DNA of 64,000 bases from Plantactinospora sp040120695. GTDB taxonomy: Bacteria > Actinomycetota > Actinomycetes > Mycobacteriales > Micromonosporaceae. Position 1 is the first letter of the stretch, and every line of letters starts with the position of its first letter. Below the pieces are notes generated by a model. The model worked only from the letters and a program-made list of their open reading frames with translations. It was not told the origin of the DNA and searched no databases. The DNA is taken from the NCBI RefSeq assembly GCF_040120695.1, contig NZ_JBEEAC010000031.1, positions 5,513 through 69,512 on the forward strand, in the 5' to 3' direction. Position numbers and translations under genes: made by a program. Shown here piece after piece: positions 8,847-15,839 of the stretch.

Positions 8847-9833
8847 GTGAGTCTCACCCTTGAGGACGGTTGGACCACGCTCATCGACGGCCTGCAGGTC
8901 CATAGGTACTACCTGCAGGTGCAACCGGCCCGGGACCGGCAACTCGAACGGTGCCACGAACTGGCCCGGCGGCGGCCCGGCGGGGCCACCCTGCCACCGC
9001 TGCCCGAGTTGGTCTCCCGGTTCGGCGCGGGGCCGCTGGAACACCTGCTGCACCCGGCTCGCCCGGGTGGACCGGAGGTGCCGTCCCACGGCACCCCGCC
9101 GACGTCGTCGGCCGCGGCAGGTGGCCTGGCCGTGGTGGTCGACGAAGCCGCGTGCCTTTCGGCGGCCGGAGTGCCGCTCGTGCCGGTGGACGCGGTGGCC
9201 GCCGGCACGAGCGCGTGGCCGGACGGCACCGAGAAGGTGATCCGGGCGGCGTTCGAGCAGGCCGGCCTGAGTTACCTCCTGACGCTCTGCGCCGAGGTGG
9301 TGCTGCTGACCCCGCACGGGTCCGCGTCGGACGCACCGGGGGCGTCGGGCTCCCCTGACACTCCCGGTGCGGCGCCATGGTCGACGGTTCTGGTGTCCAT
9401 CGGAACGTCGCCGCTGCGTCAGGCCGCCCTGCTGGCCGACGCCGCCGCACGGCAGATGCTGACCTGTTTCGCCCGCGCCGCCGACGCCGGTCGGGGCGGT
9501 GGCCGGCTTCGTTCGCCCGTGCGCGGCGCCGAGCGGCCGGTGACCGAGGTGGCGGCGGACATCATCGGTGTGGCGGCCGAGTGGCGACTGCTCCGGGCGG
9601 TCGTCCAGGGCGGCGGCCCGAGGCATGGCGGCGGCGCGGGTACAGGCGTGCCGGATTGGGTCGGCCGACGGCTGACGGCGCTCGACGCCCTGCTGCCCGA
9701 GTGTGCCGCCGTACTGGAGCCGCTCCAGGAAGGGCTGGCGGAGCCGAACACGTACGACCTCGTCGCCGGCCTGCTGCCGGGGGAGCACCGGTTCGTCCGC
9801 TACCGGGAGGGCGGCGGACTTGGACAGCACTGA
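8847..9833 (+). CDS. Unrecognised cluster protein
   Basis: A 328-residue protein I do not recognise. It begins SLTLEDGWTTLIDGLQVHR, has a variable Gly/Pro/Ser-rich stretch around residues 155-180, and a helical C-terminal half (QAALLADAAARQML, VAADIIGVAAEWRLL, LTALDALLPECAAVL). No signal peptide, membrane segment or known catalytic motif is apparent. GTG 8847 follows GAAGGGAG at a good distance. It overlaps the next gene by 14 bases and sits between an oxygenase and a methyltransferase, so it is probably a pathway enzyme or partner protein. The helical second half is loosely reminiscent of peptide-modification helper proteins, but there is no motif I can use to claim that. Confidence 0.7.
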   Translation: MSLTLEDGWTTLIDGLQVHRYYLQVQPARDRQLERCHELARRRPGGATLPPLPELVSRFGAGPLEHLLHPARPGGPEVPSHGTPPTSSAAAGGLAVVVDEAACLSAAGVPLVPVDAVAAGTSAWPDGTEKVIRAAFEQAGLSYLLTLCAEVVLLTPHGSASDAPGASGSPDTPGAAPWSTVLVSIGTSPLRQAALLADAAARQMLTCFARAADAGRGGGRLRSPVRGAERPVTEVAADIIGVAAEWRLLRAVVQGGGPRHGGGAGTGVPDWVGRRLTALDALLPECAAVLEPLQEGLAEPNTYDLVAGLLPGEHRFVRYREGGGLGQH

Positions 9834-10749
9834 CATCCGTCCGGTCACCGGCGCCGCCGTTCCGGTAGGCAGCCGGACGGCAGCCGATGGTGGCGAGGCC
9901 TTCGTCCACTACCTGGACCTGACTAGCACCCTGCGGTTCTTCCAGCGATACAAGGAGCGTTCGTACTCCGCGCTCGACCTCGACGCCGCGGCCCGGGTGC
10001 TGGATGCGGGCTGCGGCGTCGGCACCGACGCGTTTGCCCTGGCCGAGCGGATCGGGCCGGACGGTGTGGTGCACGGTGTCGACGTCGATCGGCATCTCGT
10101 GGACGAGGCGGTGGCCCGTGCCGCCGCCGAGGGCTGGTCCGAACGGGCGCGGTTCCACCTCGGCGACGTGACCGACCTGCCGTTTCCCGACGGGTCGTTC
10201 ACCGCGTGCCGGGCCGACCGGGTGCTCGTCCACGTGGCGGAGGCCGGAACGGCTGTGCGGGAACTCGCCCGGGTCTGCCGGCCGGGCGGCGTGGTGTTCG
10301 TCAGCGACCCGGACTACGCGACCGTGGTGATCGACGCAGCGCGCCCGGAACTCACCGACACCATCGTCCGGGCGTACGCCGCCGGTCTCGCCAGCCCCTA
10401 TGTGGCACACCGGCTGCCGTTGCTGTTCCGCCAGGCCGGTCTGCGGGATGTGACGGTCTCGGCCGACACCTTCGTGGTCTCCGACCTCGCCGTCGCCCAG
10501 CAGGTCCTGGAACTGGATCTGATGGCCGAGCGTGCCGTTCGCTCGGGCGCCGTCGACCGGCGGGCCGCCGACGGATGGCTGGAGGACCTCGGGGAACGCG
10601 CCAGCCGCCACGAGTTCTTCGCCGCGGTCACCGGGTTCGGCGTACGCGGCCGAAAACCAGGAGGTCCTTCCGGGACGGGTAGCCGGCGGGAAGGCGCCCA
10701 GCCGCCGTCCACGGTTCCCCGAGATCCAGCGTCAGGAGGCGAACGATGA
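9820..10749 (+). CDS. Class I SAM-dependent methyltransferase
   Basis: A 309-residue methyltransferase. VLDAGCGVGTDAFALAERIG (~residues 64-83) is motif I, VVHGVDVDRH the acidic end of beta2, GDVTDLPFPDGSFTACRADR motif II and LARVCRPGGVVFVSDPDY motif III, all as in Methyltransf_11/UbiE-like enzymes. TTG 9820 is chosen because GGGAGG lies nine bases upstream; it starts inside the previous gene. The last ~45 residues are Gly/Arg/Pro-rich and overlap the next gene by four bases (ATGA). The substrate is unknown: O-, N- or C-methylation of a pathway intermediate are all possible. Confidence 0.82.
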   Translation: MDSTDIRPVTGAAVPVGSRTAADGGEAFVHYLDLTSTLRFFQRYKERSYSALDLDAAARVLDAGCGVGTDAFALAERIGPDGVVHGVDVDRHLVDEAVARAAAEGWSERARFHLGDVTDLPFPDGSFTACRADRVLVHVAEAGTAVRELARVCRPGGVVFVSDPDYATVVIDAARPELTDTIVRAYAAGLASPYVAHRLPLLFRQAGLRDVTVSADTFVVSDLAVAQQVLELDLMAERAVRSGAVDRRAADGWLEDLGERASRHEFFAAVTGFGVRGRKPGGPSGTGSRREGAQPPSTVPRDPASGGER

Positions 10750-11390
10750 CATGGCCGCTGGCCGCCATCGAGGCGGTGTCCGGTGCGGGCAAGACAACAG
10801 TCCGAAAGCACCTGTTCCACGCGCTCGCCCAACGCGGCCAGCCGCCGCTCACGGTGAACCAGATCTCCTGGCTGGTGCCGGCGCAGGCCCGGGTGCTGAC
10901 CCGGGCCTACTACCAGGGCCTGCCGACGCGGGCCGAGGAGATCCTTGACGCGTACCTGAGCGACAAGCAGACGCTCGCCGATCGTTTGATCAACCCGCAC
11001 CGGGCCGAGCGTGTGGTCGTCGCGGACCGGTACGTCGCCAGCGACCTGGCGTACCAGGAGGCGATCTGGGGCCTGACGCCCGAACTGGTCTATCCCCGGT
11101 ACCGCGCCGCCGACGTGCCCCTGCCCGACGTGGTCGTCTACCTGGACCGGCCCCGCGACGCCGTGCTGGAGCGGCTCCGAGGCAAGAAGCCGGAAGAGCG
11201 GGCCTGGTGGGAAAGCGAGGAAACCGTGGGCCGGCTGTACGACAGCTTCCAGCGGGTGCTGGCGCTGTTGGCGACCGACGGCGTCGAGGTGATCACTCTG
11301 GACGCCATGCAGGGTGCCGACGCGCTGCGGGAGGCCATCGACGCGTCGGTGGTGCCGAACCTGCTCGGCCAGCGGACCGGGAGGGCGTGA
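10746..11390 (+). CDS. Thymidylate-kinase-like P-loop kinase (copy 2)
   Basis: A 214-residue P-loop protein beginning IEAVSGAGKTTVRKHLF, with Lys16 as the Walker A lysine. VADRYVASDLAYQEAIWG is the counterpart of the substrate-binding D-R-Y motif and VVVYLDRPRDAVLERL the beta-strand and helix seen in dTMP kinases. It resembles the protein encoded at 7358 (shared V-R-K-H-L-F, S-W-L-V-P and D-R-Y-V-A-S-D) but differs enough to imply an old duplication rather than a recent one. ATGA overlap with the methyltransferase shows co-translation. Two such kinases could phosphorylate two positions, or one could belong to resistance; neither can be decided here. Confidence 0.82.
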   Translation: MTWPLAAIEAVSGAGKTTVRKHLFHALAQRGQPPLTVNQISWLVPAQARVLTRAYYQGLPTRAEEILDAYLSDKQTLADRLINPHRAERVVVADRYVASDLAYQEAIWGLTPELVYPRYRAADVPLPDVVVYLDRPRDAVLERLRGKKPEERAWWESEETVGRLYDSFQRVLALLATDGVEVITLDAMQGADALREAIDASVVPNLLGQRTGRA

Positions 11391-11393
11391 GGC

Positions 11394-12392
11394 ATGGCCG
11401 GTTACTGGGGACGGGAAAGCGGATTCAGCACCGCCGACGCGCTGCGGGTGGTCGGCGTGCGCAGGCAGGAGGTGGAGCGGCTTGCCGGCAGCATCTTCGC
11501 CGACCGACCCGCCTTCCTGGTCGGTTCCCTGGCGGCGGGACTGGGCAATGAGGGCAGCGACATCGACGTACACGTCTTCACCGAAGGTGACGCGCCGGTC
11601 GGCCTGATGGAGCTGTTCGCGGGCGAACGGCCGGTCGAGGTGCAGCAGTTCGATCTCGGCATACCCCGGGGCCTCATGGCCGGGTTCCGGGCCAACGCCG
11701 CGGTCCGGCAGTTGAAGATCGGGCCGTGTGCGGTGGGCGGTGAGGCGCCGGCGCGCGCCACCCAACGCCGGATGGCTCACTGGCTGTACGCTCTGCCGTT
11801 CTCCGCCGACCAGATGCCGGCACGGGTCTTCGCGGAGGACGACGAGTCCTGGGTCCACGCGGTCCTGGTCCGTGGCGCGGTGGAGGAGACCCTGCTGTGC
11901 GCGGCAACTGCCATCCTTGCCGAGGAGACCGGCGCCTCCGCCACCGCCTACACCTGGCGGCGCACCGGACGCTGGCTGCTGGAGACCGTCGTGCGGGCGG
12001 CCGGTGATCTCTTCGTCGCGGAGAAGTGGCTACCCCGGAGGATCGCTCGGGCGGGCGTGGCGGCGAGTCTGGCCGGCGACCTGTACGGGCTGACCGATGG
12101 CGCGGGCTTCCGGAAGGTGCTGGGCCGGCTCGGGGTCGAGGGGCTCGACCCGAAGGACGTGGTCGTGCTGCGCCGGCCCGACGACGCCGAGCCAGTGAAG
12201 ATCGGTCCGGCCAGGTTCATCCTGCTGACGAAGACCCGGCTGGTGCAGGACACCGGGGTACCTGCGGGGCCGCTCGGCGACGCGCTGGCCGACGTCGGCC
12301 CGGAAGCGGTGTTGCGGGCGGTGGGCAGCCAGGAGTTGATTCCCAGAGTAGATCCGTCACGATTGGATGCGGTGCTCAGTGACCAGCTATGA
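11394..12392 (+). CDS. Nucleotidyltransferase-fold protein
   Basis: A 332-residue protein whose N-terminal ~100 residues show the DNA-polymerase-beta-like nucleotidyltransferase signature: G44-S45 in FLVGSLAAGLGNEGSDIDV, with D56 and D58 as the metal-binding S-D-I-D pair; a third acid is plausible in VEVQQFD. The rest is helical (VRGAVEETLLCAATAILAEE and others), as in aminoglycoside nucleotidyltransferases and related enzymes. Phosphonate pathways such as those of phosphinothricin and FR-900098 use nucleotide-conjugated phosphonates, so adenylylation or cytidylylation of an intermediate is attractive but unproven; those characterised enzymes are not obviously of this subfamily. Ribosome binding site GGGAGG precedes ATG 11394. 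Confidence 0.7.
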   Translation: MAGYWGRESGFSTADALRVVGVRRQEVERLAGSIFADRPAFLVGSLAAGLGNEGSDIDVHVFTEGDAPVGLMELFAGERPVEVQQFDLGIPRGLMAGFRANAAVRQLKIGPCAVGGEAPARATQRRMAHWLYALPFSADQMPARVFAEDDESWVHAVLVRGAVEETLLCAATAILAEETGASATAYTWRRTGRWLLETVVRAAGDLFVAEKWLPRRIARAGVAASLAGDLYGLTDGAGFRKVLGRLGVEGLDPKDVVVLRRPDDAEPVKIGPARFILLTKTRLVQDTGVPAGPLGDALADVGPEAVLRAVGSQELIPRVDPSRLDAVLSDQL

Positions 12393-12867
12393 CGCCTACT
12401 GGATGGCGACTAGCGCGACCGTCGCCACCTGGGTCTACGCCCTGCACGTACAGCCGTTCCACGTGGATGTGGAGGCGGCGCTGGCGGCGACCGAGTGGCC
12501 GACCGCTACCGAGGCGGCGGGGTTGATGCTCAAGGAGATCGGGGTCTGCACGCTGGCTCTGCACGGCTACCGGGACACGCCGTTCGAGGCGGAGGTGCAC
12601 GCATCTCTGCTCACCCTCGAACCCGAGTTGGTCGAGACCATGAGTCGGGTGCCCGTACCGATCGGCGCGGGTGAAGCCGAGGCCCGATCCGCCGCGCGAC
12701 TGGCGTTCGAAGCTGAGGAACGGCTGGTCGAACGGCTGCCGATCTACGTGCCGATGCTGCGCAGTCCGGAGGGCTTCTTCCCGGCGCTGCGGCTCGGCGC
12801 GGACCTGGACAAGCTCCGCGACACCCTGCAGATGCCCAAGACGTTCTGGCGCAACTGGATCCCGTGA
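12379..12867 (+). CDS. Unrecognised small cluster protein
   Basis: A 162-residue protein with no motif I recognise. It is acidic and probably all-helical (ATVATWVYALHVQPFHVDVE, AARLAFEAEERLVERL) and ends DTLQMPKTFWRNWIP. It starts inside the nucleotidyltransferase-fold gene (GTG 12379; ATG 12367 is an alternative) and its stop overlaps the next start (GTGA at 12864). Such tight coupling suggests that it may form a complex with the nucleotidyltransferase-fold protein, much as small helical partners accompany minimal nucleotidyltransferases, but no known partner family is identifiable. Confidence 0.6.
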   Translation: MTSYDAYWMATSATVATWVYALHVQPFHVDVEAALAATEWPTATEAAGLMLKEIGVCTLALHGYRDTPFEAEVHASLLTLEPELVETMSRVPVPIGAGEAEARSAARLAFEAEERLVERLPIYVPMLRSPEGFFPALRLGADLDKLRDTLQMPKTFWRNWIP

Positions 12868-13472
12868 GGCAGGGCGTGCGCGGGGGAGAGGCCGGCGCGG
12901 CCCCGCTGGCACTGGTGATGGTGGTGTCCGGCCCGGAGCGGCCCGCGATCCGCGCGGCCTGGTCCGACGCGGACGAACTGACCGCGGACCTGATCGTGCT
13001 CGACCCTGCCGAGGACGGTTGGCCGGGTACGCCCGGGCCCTCCACGCTGGCCGGATCGACCGGCGGCGGCCCGTACGCCGTGTTCGCCTCCGGCCCGGTG
13101 GTTCACGACACGGTGGCCGCGATCGCCGGGCTGTCCGGGAACGACCGTCCGGTTCGGCTCTTCATCGCGCACGCCCGGCCGCCCGTGTGGCGACCGGAGC
13201 GGCCACCCATGATCCACGTGCCGTGCGGGGTGCTGTCCGGCTTGCGCGACCAGGCGGCCCCGCCGGTCGCCATGGCCGGCTGGCGTCGTCACTGTGCCGG
13301 TCCGTTCAGCCTTCAGGTCTTCGACGCCGACGGCGGATTCCTGGGTACCCACAGCCGCGAGGCGCTCTCGGGGATCCTGGAGGACCTGCGGATGATGCCG
13401 ACGCAGGCACCGGGCCGGGGATTCCGGAAGGTACGGGTTGACCCGGACGAACCGACCGGGGAGGCCCGGTGA
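12864..13472 (+). CDS. Unrecognised cluster protein
   Basis: A 202-residue soluble protein that I cannot assign. It alternates strands and helices (LALVMVVSG, TADLIVLDPAEDGW, GGPYAVFASGPVVHDTVAAI, RPVRLFIAHARPPVW) in a way that suggests a small alpha/beta fold, and ends LSGILEDLRMMPTQ before a short basic tail. No nucleotide-binding loop or membrane segment is seen. GTG 12864 overlaps the previous stop and its own stop overlaps the next ATG (13469), so it is expressed with the transglutaminase-like protein. Confidence 0.6.
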   Translation: MRQGVRGGEAGAAPLALVMVVSGPERPAIRAAWSDADELTADLIVLDPAEDGWPGTPGPSTLAGSTGGGPYAVFASGPVVHDTVAAIAGLSGNDRPVRLFIAHARPPVWRPERPPMIHVPCGVLSGLRDQAAPPVAMAGWRRHCAGPFSLQVFDADGGFLGTHSREALSGILEDLRMMPTQAPGRGFRKVRVDPDEPTGEAR

Positions 13473-14422
13473 CCGGGGTGAGCGTGGATGAGATCGACCG
13501 GCTGGTGTCGCTCCTGCGCCGGATTCCGCTGCACGCCCGGCGATTTGCACTGACGCCGGCGGCGGCCCGGAGTTCGTACCGGCTCGACGCCGACCTGCTC
13601 GAACTGCTCGTGGCGGCCGGGCTGCCGCACGTGGGCACGGGCGAAGACCGGTTGTTCGACCACCATGACCTGCTCAACGTCTCGCTCTGTCTGCACCGGC
13701 GCTCGCCCCAGCGGGTGGCGATGCGGTACTGGGCGGCGGTGCTCGACCGACCCGTCGGCGAGTGTCGCGAGTACGAGCTCTCCTATCTCCCGGTGTGCCC
13801 GTCGCCCGGGCACCCGGGCGACTGCAGGTTCCTGCTGTGCGAGCCGGAGGGCCGAGAGTCGGTGCGGTGCGGCGCCGGCGACGGCGCGACCGCCCTGCTG
13901 ACGGTGCGGGTGCGGCTGCTCAACGACTGGCCACCGCTCCCGGACGAACTCGTGGCGGTCATCCAGGAAACCGACGGGATCGAGTTCCACCGCGTGCCGG
14001 ACAGCCTCCGCTGGGACGTCGGTTTCCTGCTCGGGCAGGGCTTCGGTGACTGCGCGGCGACCGCGCGCCTGCTTGTCGAGCGGGGCGTGCGCAGGGGACT
14101 CACCATGCGGCCGGTGTTCGGGCTCATCGTCGCGCCCCCGTACTCGGCGCCGCATTTCTGGGCGGAGGTGCTCGTCGACGGGCGGTGGGTGCCCGCCGAC
14201 CCGGGGATCATCCGTGGCCTGATCCGGTGGGATCTACTGGATCCGGCCTGGCCGGTGTACCGCTCGCCGGGGGCGTTTCTGGCCCGCCTCAGTACCCGAC
14301 ACGCGTTCATCGCCTCGCACGAGGGCGTCGCCGCCGACGTCGCGGTACGTACCCGGCAACTGCCGACCACGGGTGCGTCCGGTCCGGGACCGGCATCGGA
14401 GCCGAGGGCGGGTGCCGGATGA
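13469..14422 (+). CDS. Transglutaminase-like cysteine enzyme
   Basis: A 317-residue protein with a transglutaminase-type catalytic triad in the right order and spacing: C195 in GFGDCAATARLL, H229 in PHFWAEVLVDG and D244 in VPADPG. The N-terminal ~170 residues are unassigned and include several cysteines and histidines (C-L-H-R-R, VCPSPGHPGDCRFLLCEP) that might bind a metal. Family members include proteases, peptide N-glycanases and, in natural-product pathways such as andrimid, enzymes that form amide bonds from carrier-protein thioesters. With an acyl-AMP ligase and ACPs in the cluster, amide formation between the acyl chain and an amine is a sensible hypothesis. ATGA overlaps flank the gene on both sides. 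Confidence 0.72.
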   Translation: MTGVSVDEIDRLVSLLRRIPLHARRFALTPAAARSSYRLDADLLELLVAAGLPHVGTGEDRLFDHHDLLNVSLCLHRRSPQRVAMRYWAAVLDRPVGECREYELSYLPVCPSPGHPGDCRFLLCEPEGRESVRCGAGDGATALLTVRVRLLNDWPPLPDELVAVIQETDGIEFHRVPDSLRWDVGFLLGQGFGDCAATARLLVERGVRRGLTMRPVFGLIVAPPYSAPHFWAEVLVDGRWVPADPGIIRGLIRWDLLDPAWPVYRSPGAFLARLSTRHAFIASHEGVAADVAVRTRQLPTTGASGPGPASEPRAGAG

Positions 14423-15618
14423 GGCGATCCGATCCGGCCGGGACAACCATCCGAGGGCCGCTCGACGGGGTACCACTGCTGGCGGACGTGCCCATCGACG
14501 CGGGCGCGCGATGGATCTACACCGCCGGCTTCAACGTCGCGCCGGGTAGCCGGAGCATGGGACGGGTCGACATCGAGCGGGCCGACCTGGCCAGGCTCGC
14601 CGACCATGGGGCCAGGGTGGCCGTGCTGTCGCATCAGGGCGACGGGCCGCACAACGCCCGGCATCTCGGCCATGTGGCCCGTCATCTGAGCCGCACCCTG
14701 GGCCGGCGGGTCGGGTACCTGCCGATCAGCGTCGGCGACATGGCGAGGCGGGCGGCCCGCGCAATGCGCCCCGGAGACGTCGTGATCTTCGGTAACACCC
14801 GGTTCCATCCCGGTGAGCAGGCAAACGATTCGATGTTGGCGGGGGAGTTTGCCCAGCTCGGCGACCTGGTCGCCGTCGGTGGGTTCGCCAAGGCGCACCG
14901 GGTGCACGCGTCCAACGTGGGTATCCTGGCGTACCGGCCGGGCTTTGTCGCCCGCAGCATCGCAGACGAGATTCGACTGCTGGAGCCCTGGGCGCGGACG
15001 GACGAAGCGAGATACTCGGTCGCGGCCCTCGGCGGCACCAAGCTGGAGAAGTCCGAAGTCGGGCTGGCGCACCTGGTGGACCGGTACGACCTCGTCATCG
15101 TGGGCGGGGCCGTGCTCAACGCCGTCCTCGTGGCGCTCGGTCACCCCGTCGGCGGCTCGGAACTCGGCAGCCACCCGGAACGCTGCGTGGCCGCCGCCCG
15201 GAAAGTGCTGGCCCGGCCTACCAGGGCAGAGTTGTACGTCCCGGCACAGGTCGTCGTCGCGCCCAGGAACGGCACCGGGCCGGCCAGGGTGTGCCGGGTC
15301 GGCGAGCCGATCAGCGATGCCGAGTGGATCGTCGACCTCATCCTCGAACCGGGAGTCCTGCACCGGCTGGCCCGGCTTGGCGGGTCCGGGGGGCGGGGAC
15401 TGCTGGCCGGTACGCCGGCACTGTACCGGCAGGGTCATCGGCGGACGACGGATCTCCTGCTCACCGCGTTCTCCTCGCCCGGGGCGCGCTCGCTGCTGCT
15501 GGGCGGTGACACCGTCGCCGAGCTGCCATGGAGCGGTCCGGCGAGCACCGGCGGCGGGTCGGCGTTGACCGTGCTCGCCACCGGGGGCTGCCGGCTGCTG
15601 GACGTCCTGCGACGGTGA
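14419..15618 (+). CDS. Divergent phosphoglycerate kinase homologue
   Basis: A 399-residue protein that follows phosphoglycerate kinase (PGK) along its whole length. The N-domain anion-binding residues are mostly kept: N in AGFNVAPG, H72 in LSHQGD, R128 in GNTRFHPGEQAND, R161 in AHRVHASNVGI. K208 in LGGTKLEKSEVG, D364 in LLGGDTVAEL and the STGGG loop of the nucleotide half are also present. Changes: the S-H-L-G-R-P arginine is gone (S-H-Q-G-D), and the W-N-G-P-M-G nucleotide loop is replaced by GTPALYRQG. It therefore looks like a paralogue with an altered substrate that still bears a phosphate or phosphonate, probably phosphorylating a carboxylate. It ends the cluster and is not a glycolytic copy by context. 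Confidence 0.8.
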   Translation: MRRSDPAGTTIRGPLDGVPLLADVPIDAGARWIYTAGFNVAPGSRSMGRVDIERADLARLADHGARVAVLSHQGDGPHNARHLGHVARHLSRTLGRRVGYLPISVGDMARRAARAMRPGDVVIFGNTRFHPGEQANDSMLAGEFAQLGDLVAVGGFAKAHRVHASNVGILAYRPGFVARSIADEIRLLEPWARTDEARYSVAALGGTKLEKSEVGLAHLVDRYDLVIVGGAVLNAVLVALGHPVGGSELGSHPERCVAAARKVLARPTRAELYVPAQVVVAPRNGTGPARVCRVGEPISDAEWIVDLILEPGVLHRLARLGGSGGRGLLAGTPALYRQGHRRTTDLLLTAFSSPGARSLLLGGDTVAELPWSGPASTGGGSALTVLATGGCRLLDVLRR

Positions 15619-15839
15619 CGGCCGGAGCAGGACCTGCCGCCGTCCCGGCGTAGCGGTCGCCGATCGAGGCGGTTGGTGCGGCGGAACGCACATCGACGGT
15701 ACACGCGCGCGTACAACCGGTGACCGACTCGCGTCCGGTTGAGAGTGCTTTGTGCCATCTCACGGCCTTGGTCGGAGGGGACCCGTCGCTACCATTCGAC
15801 GACCACTGATGTGTGTCGATGCATGGTCGGGGGTTCGAG

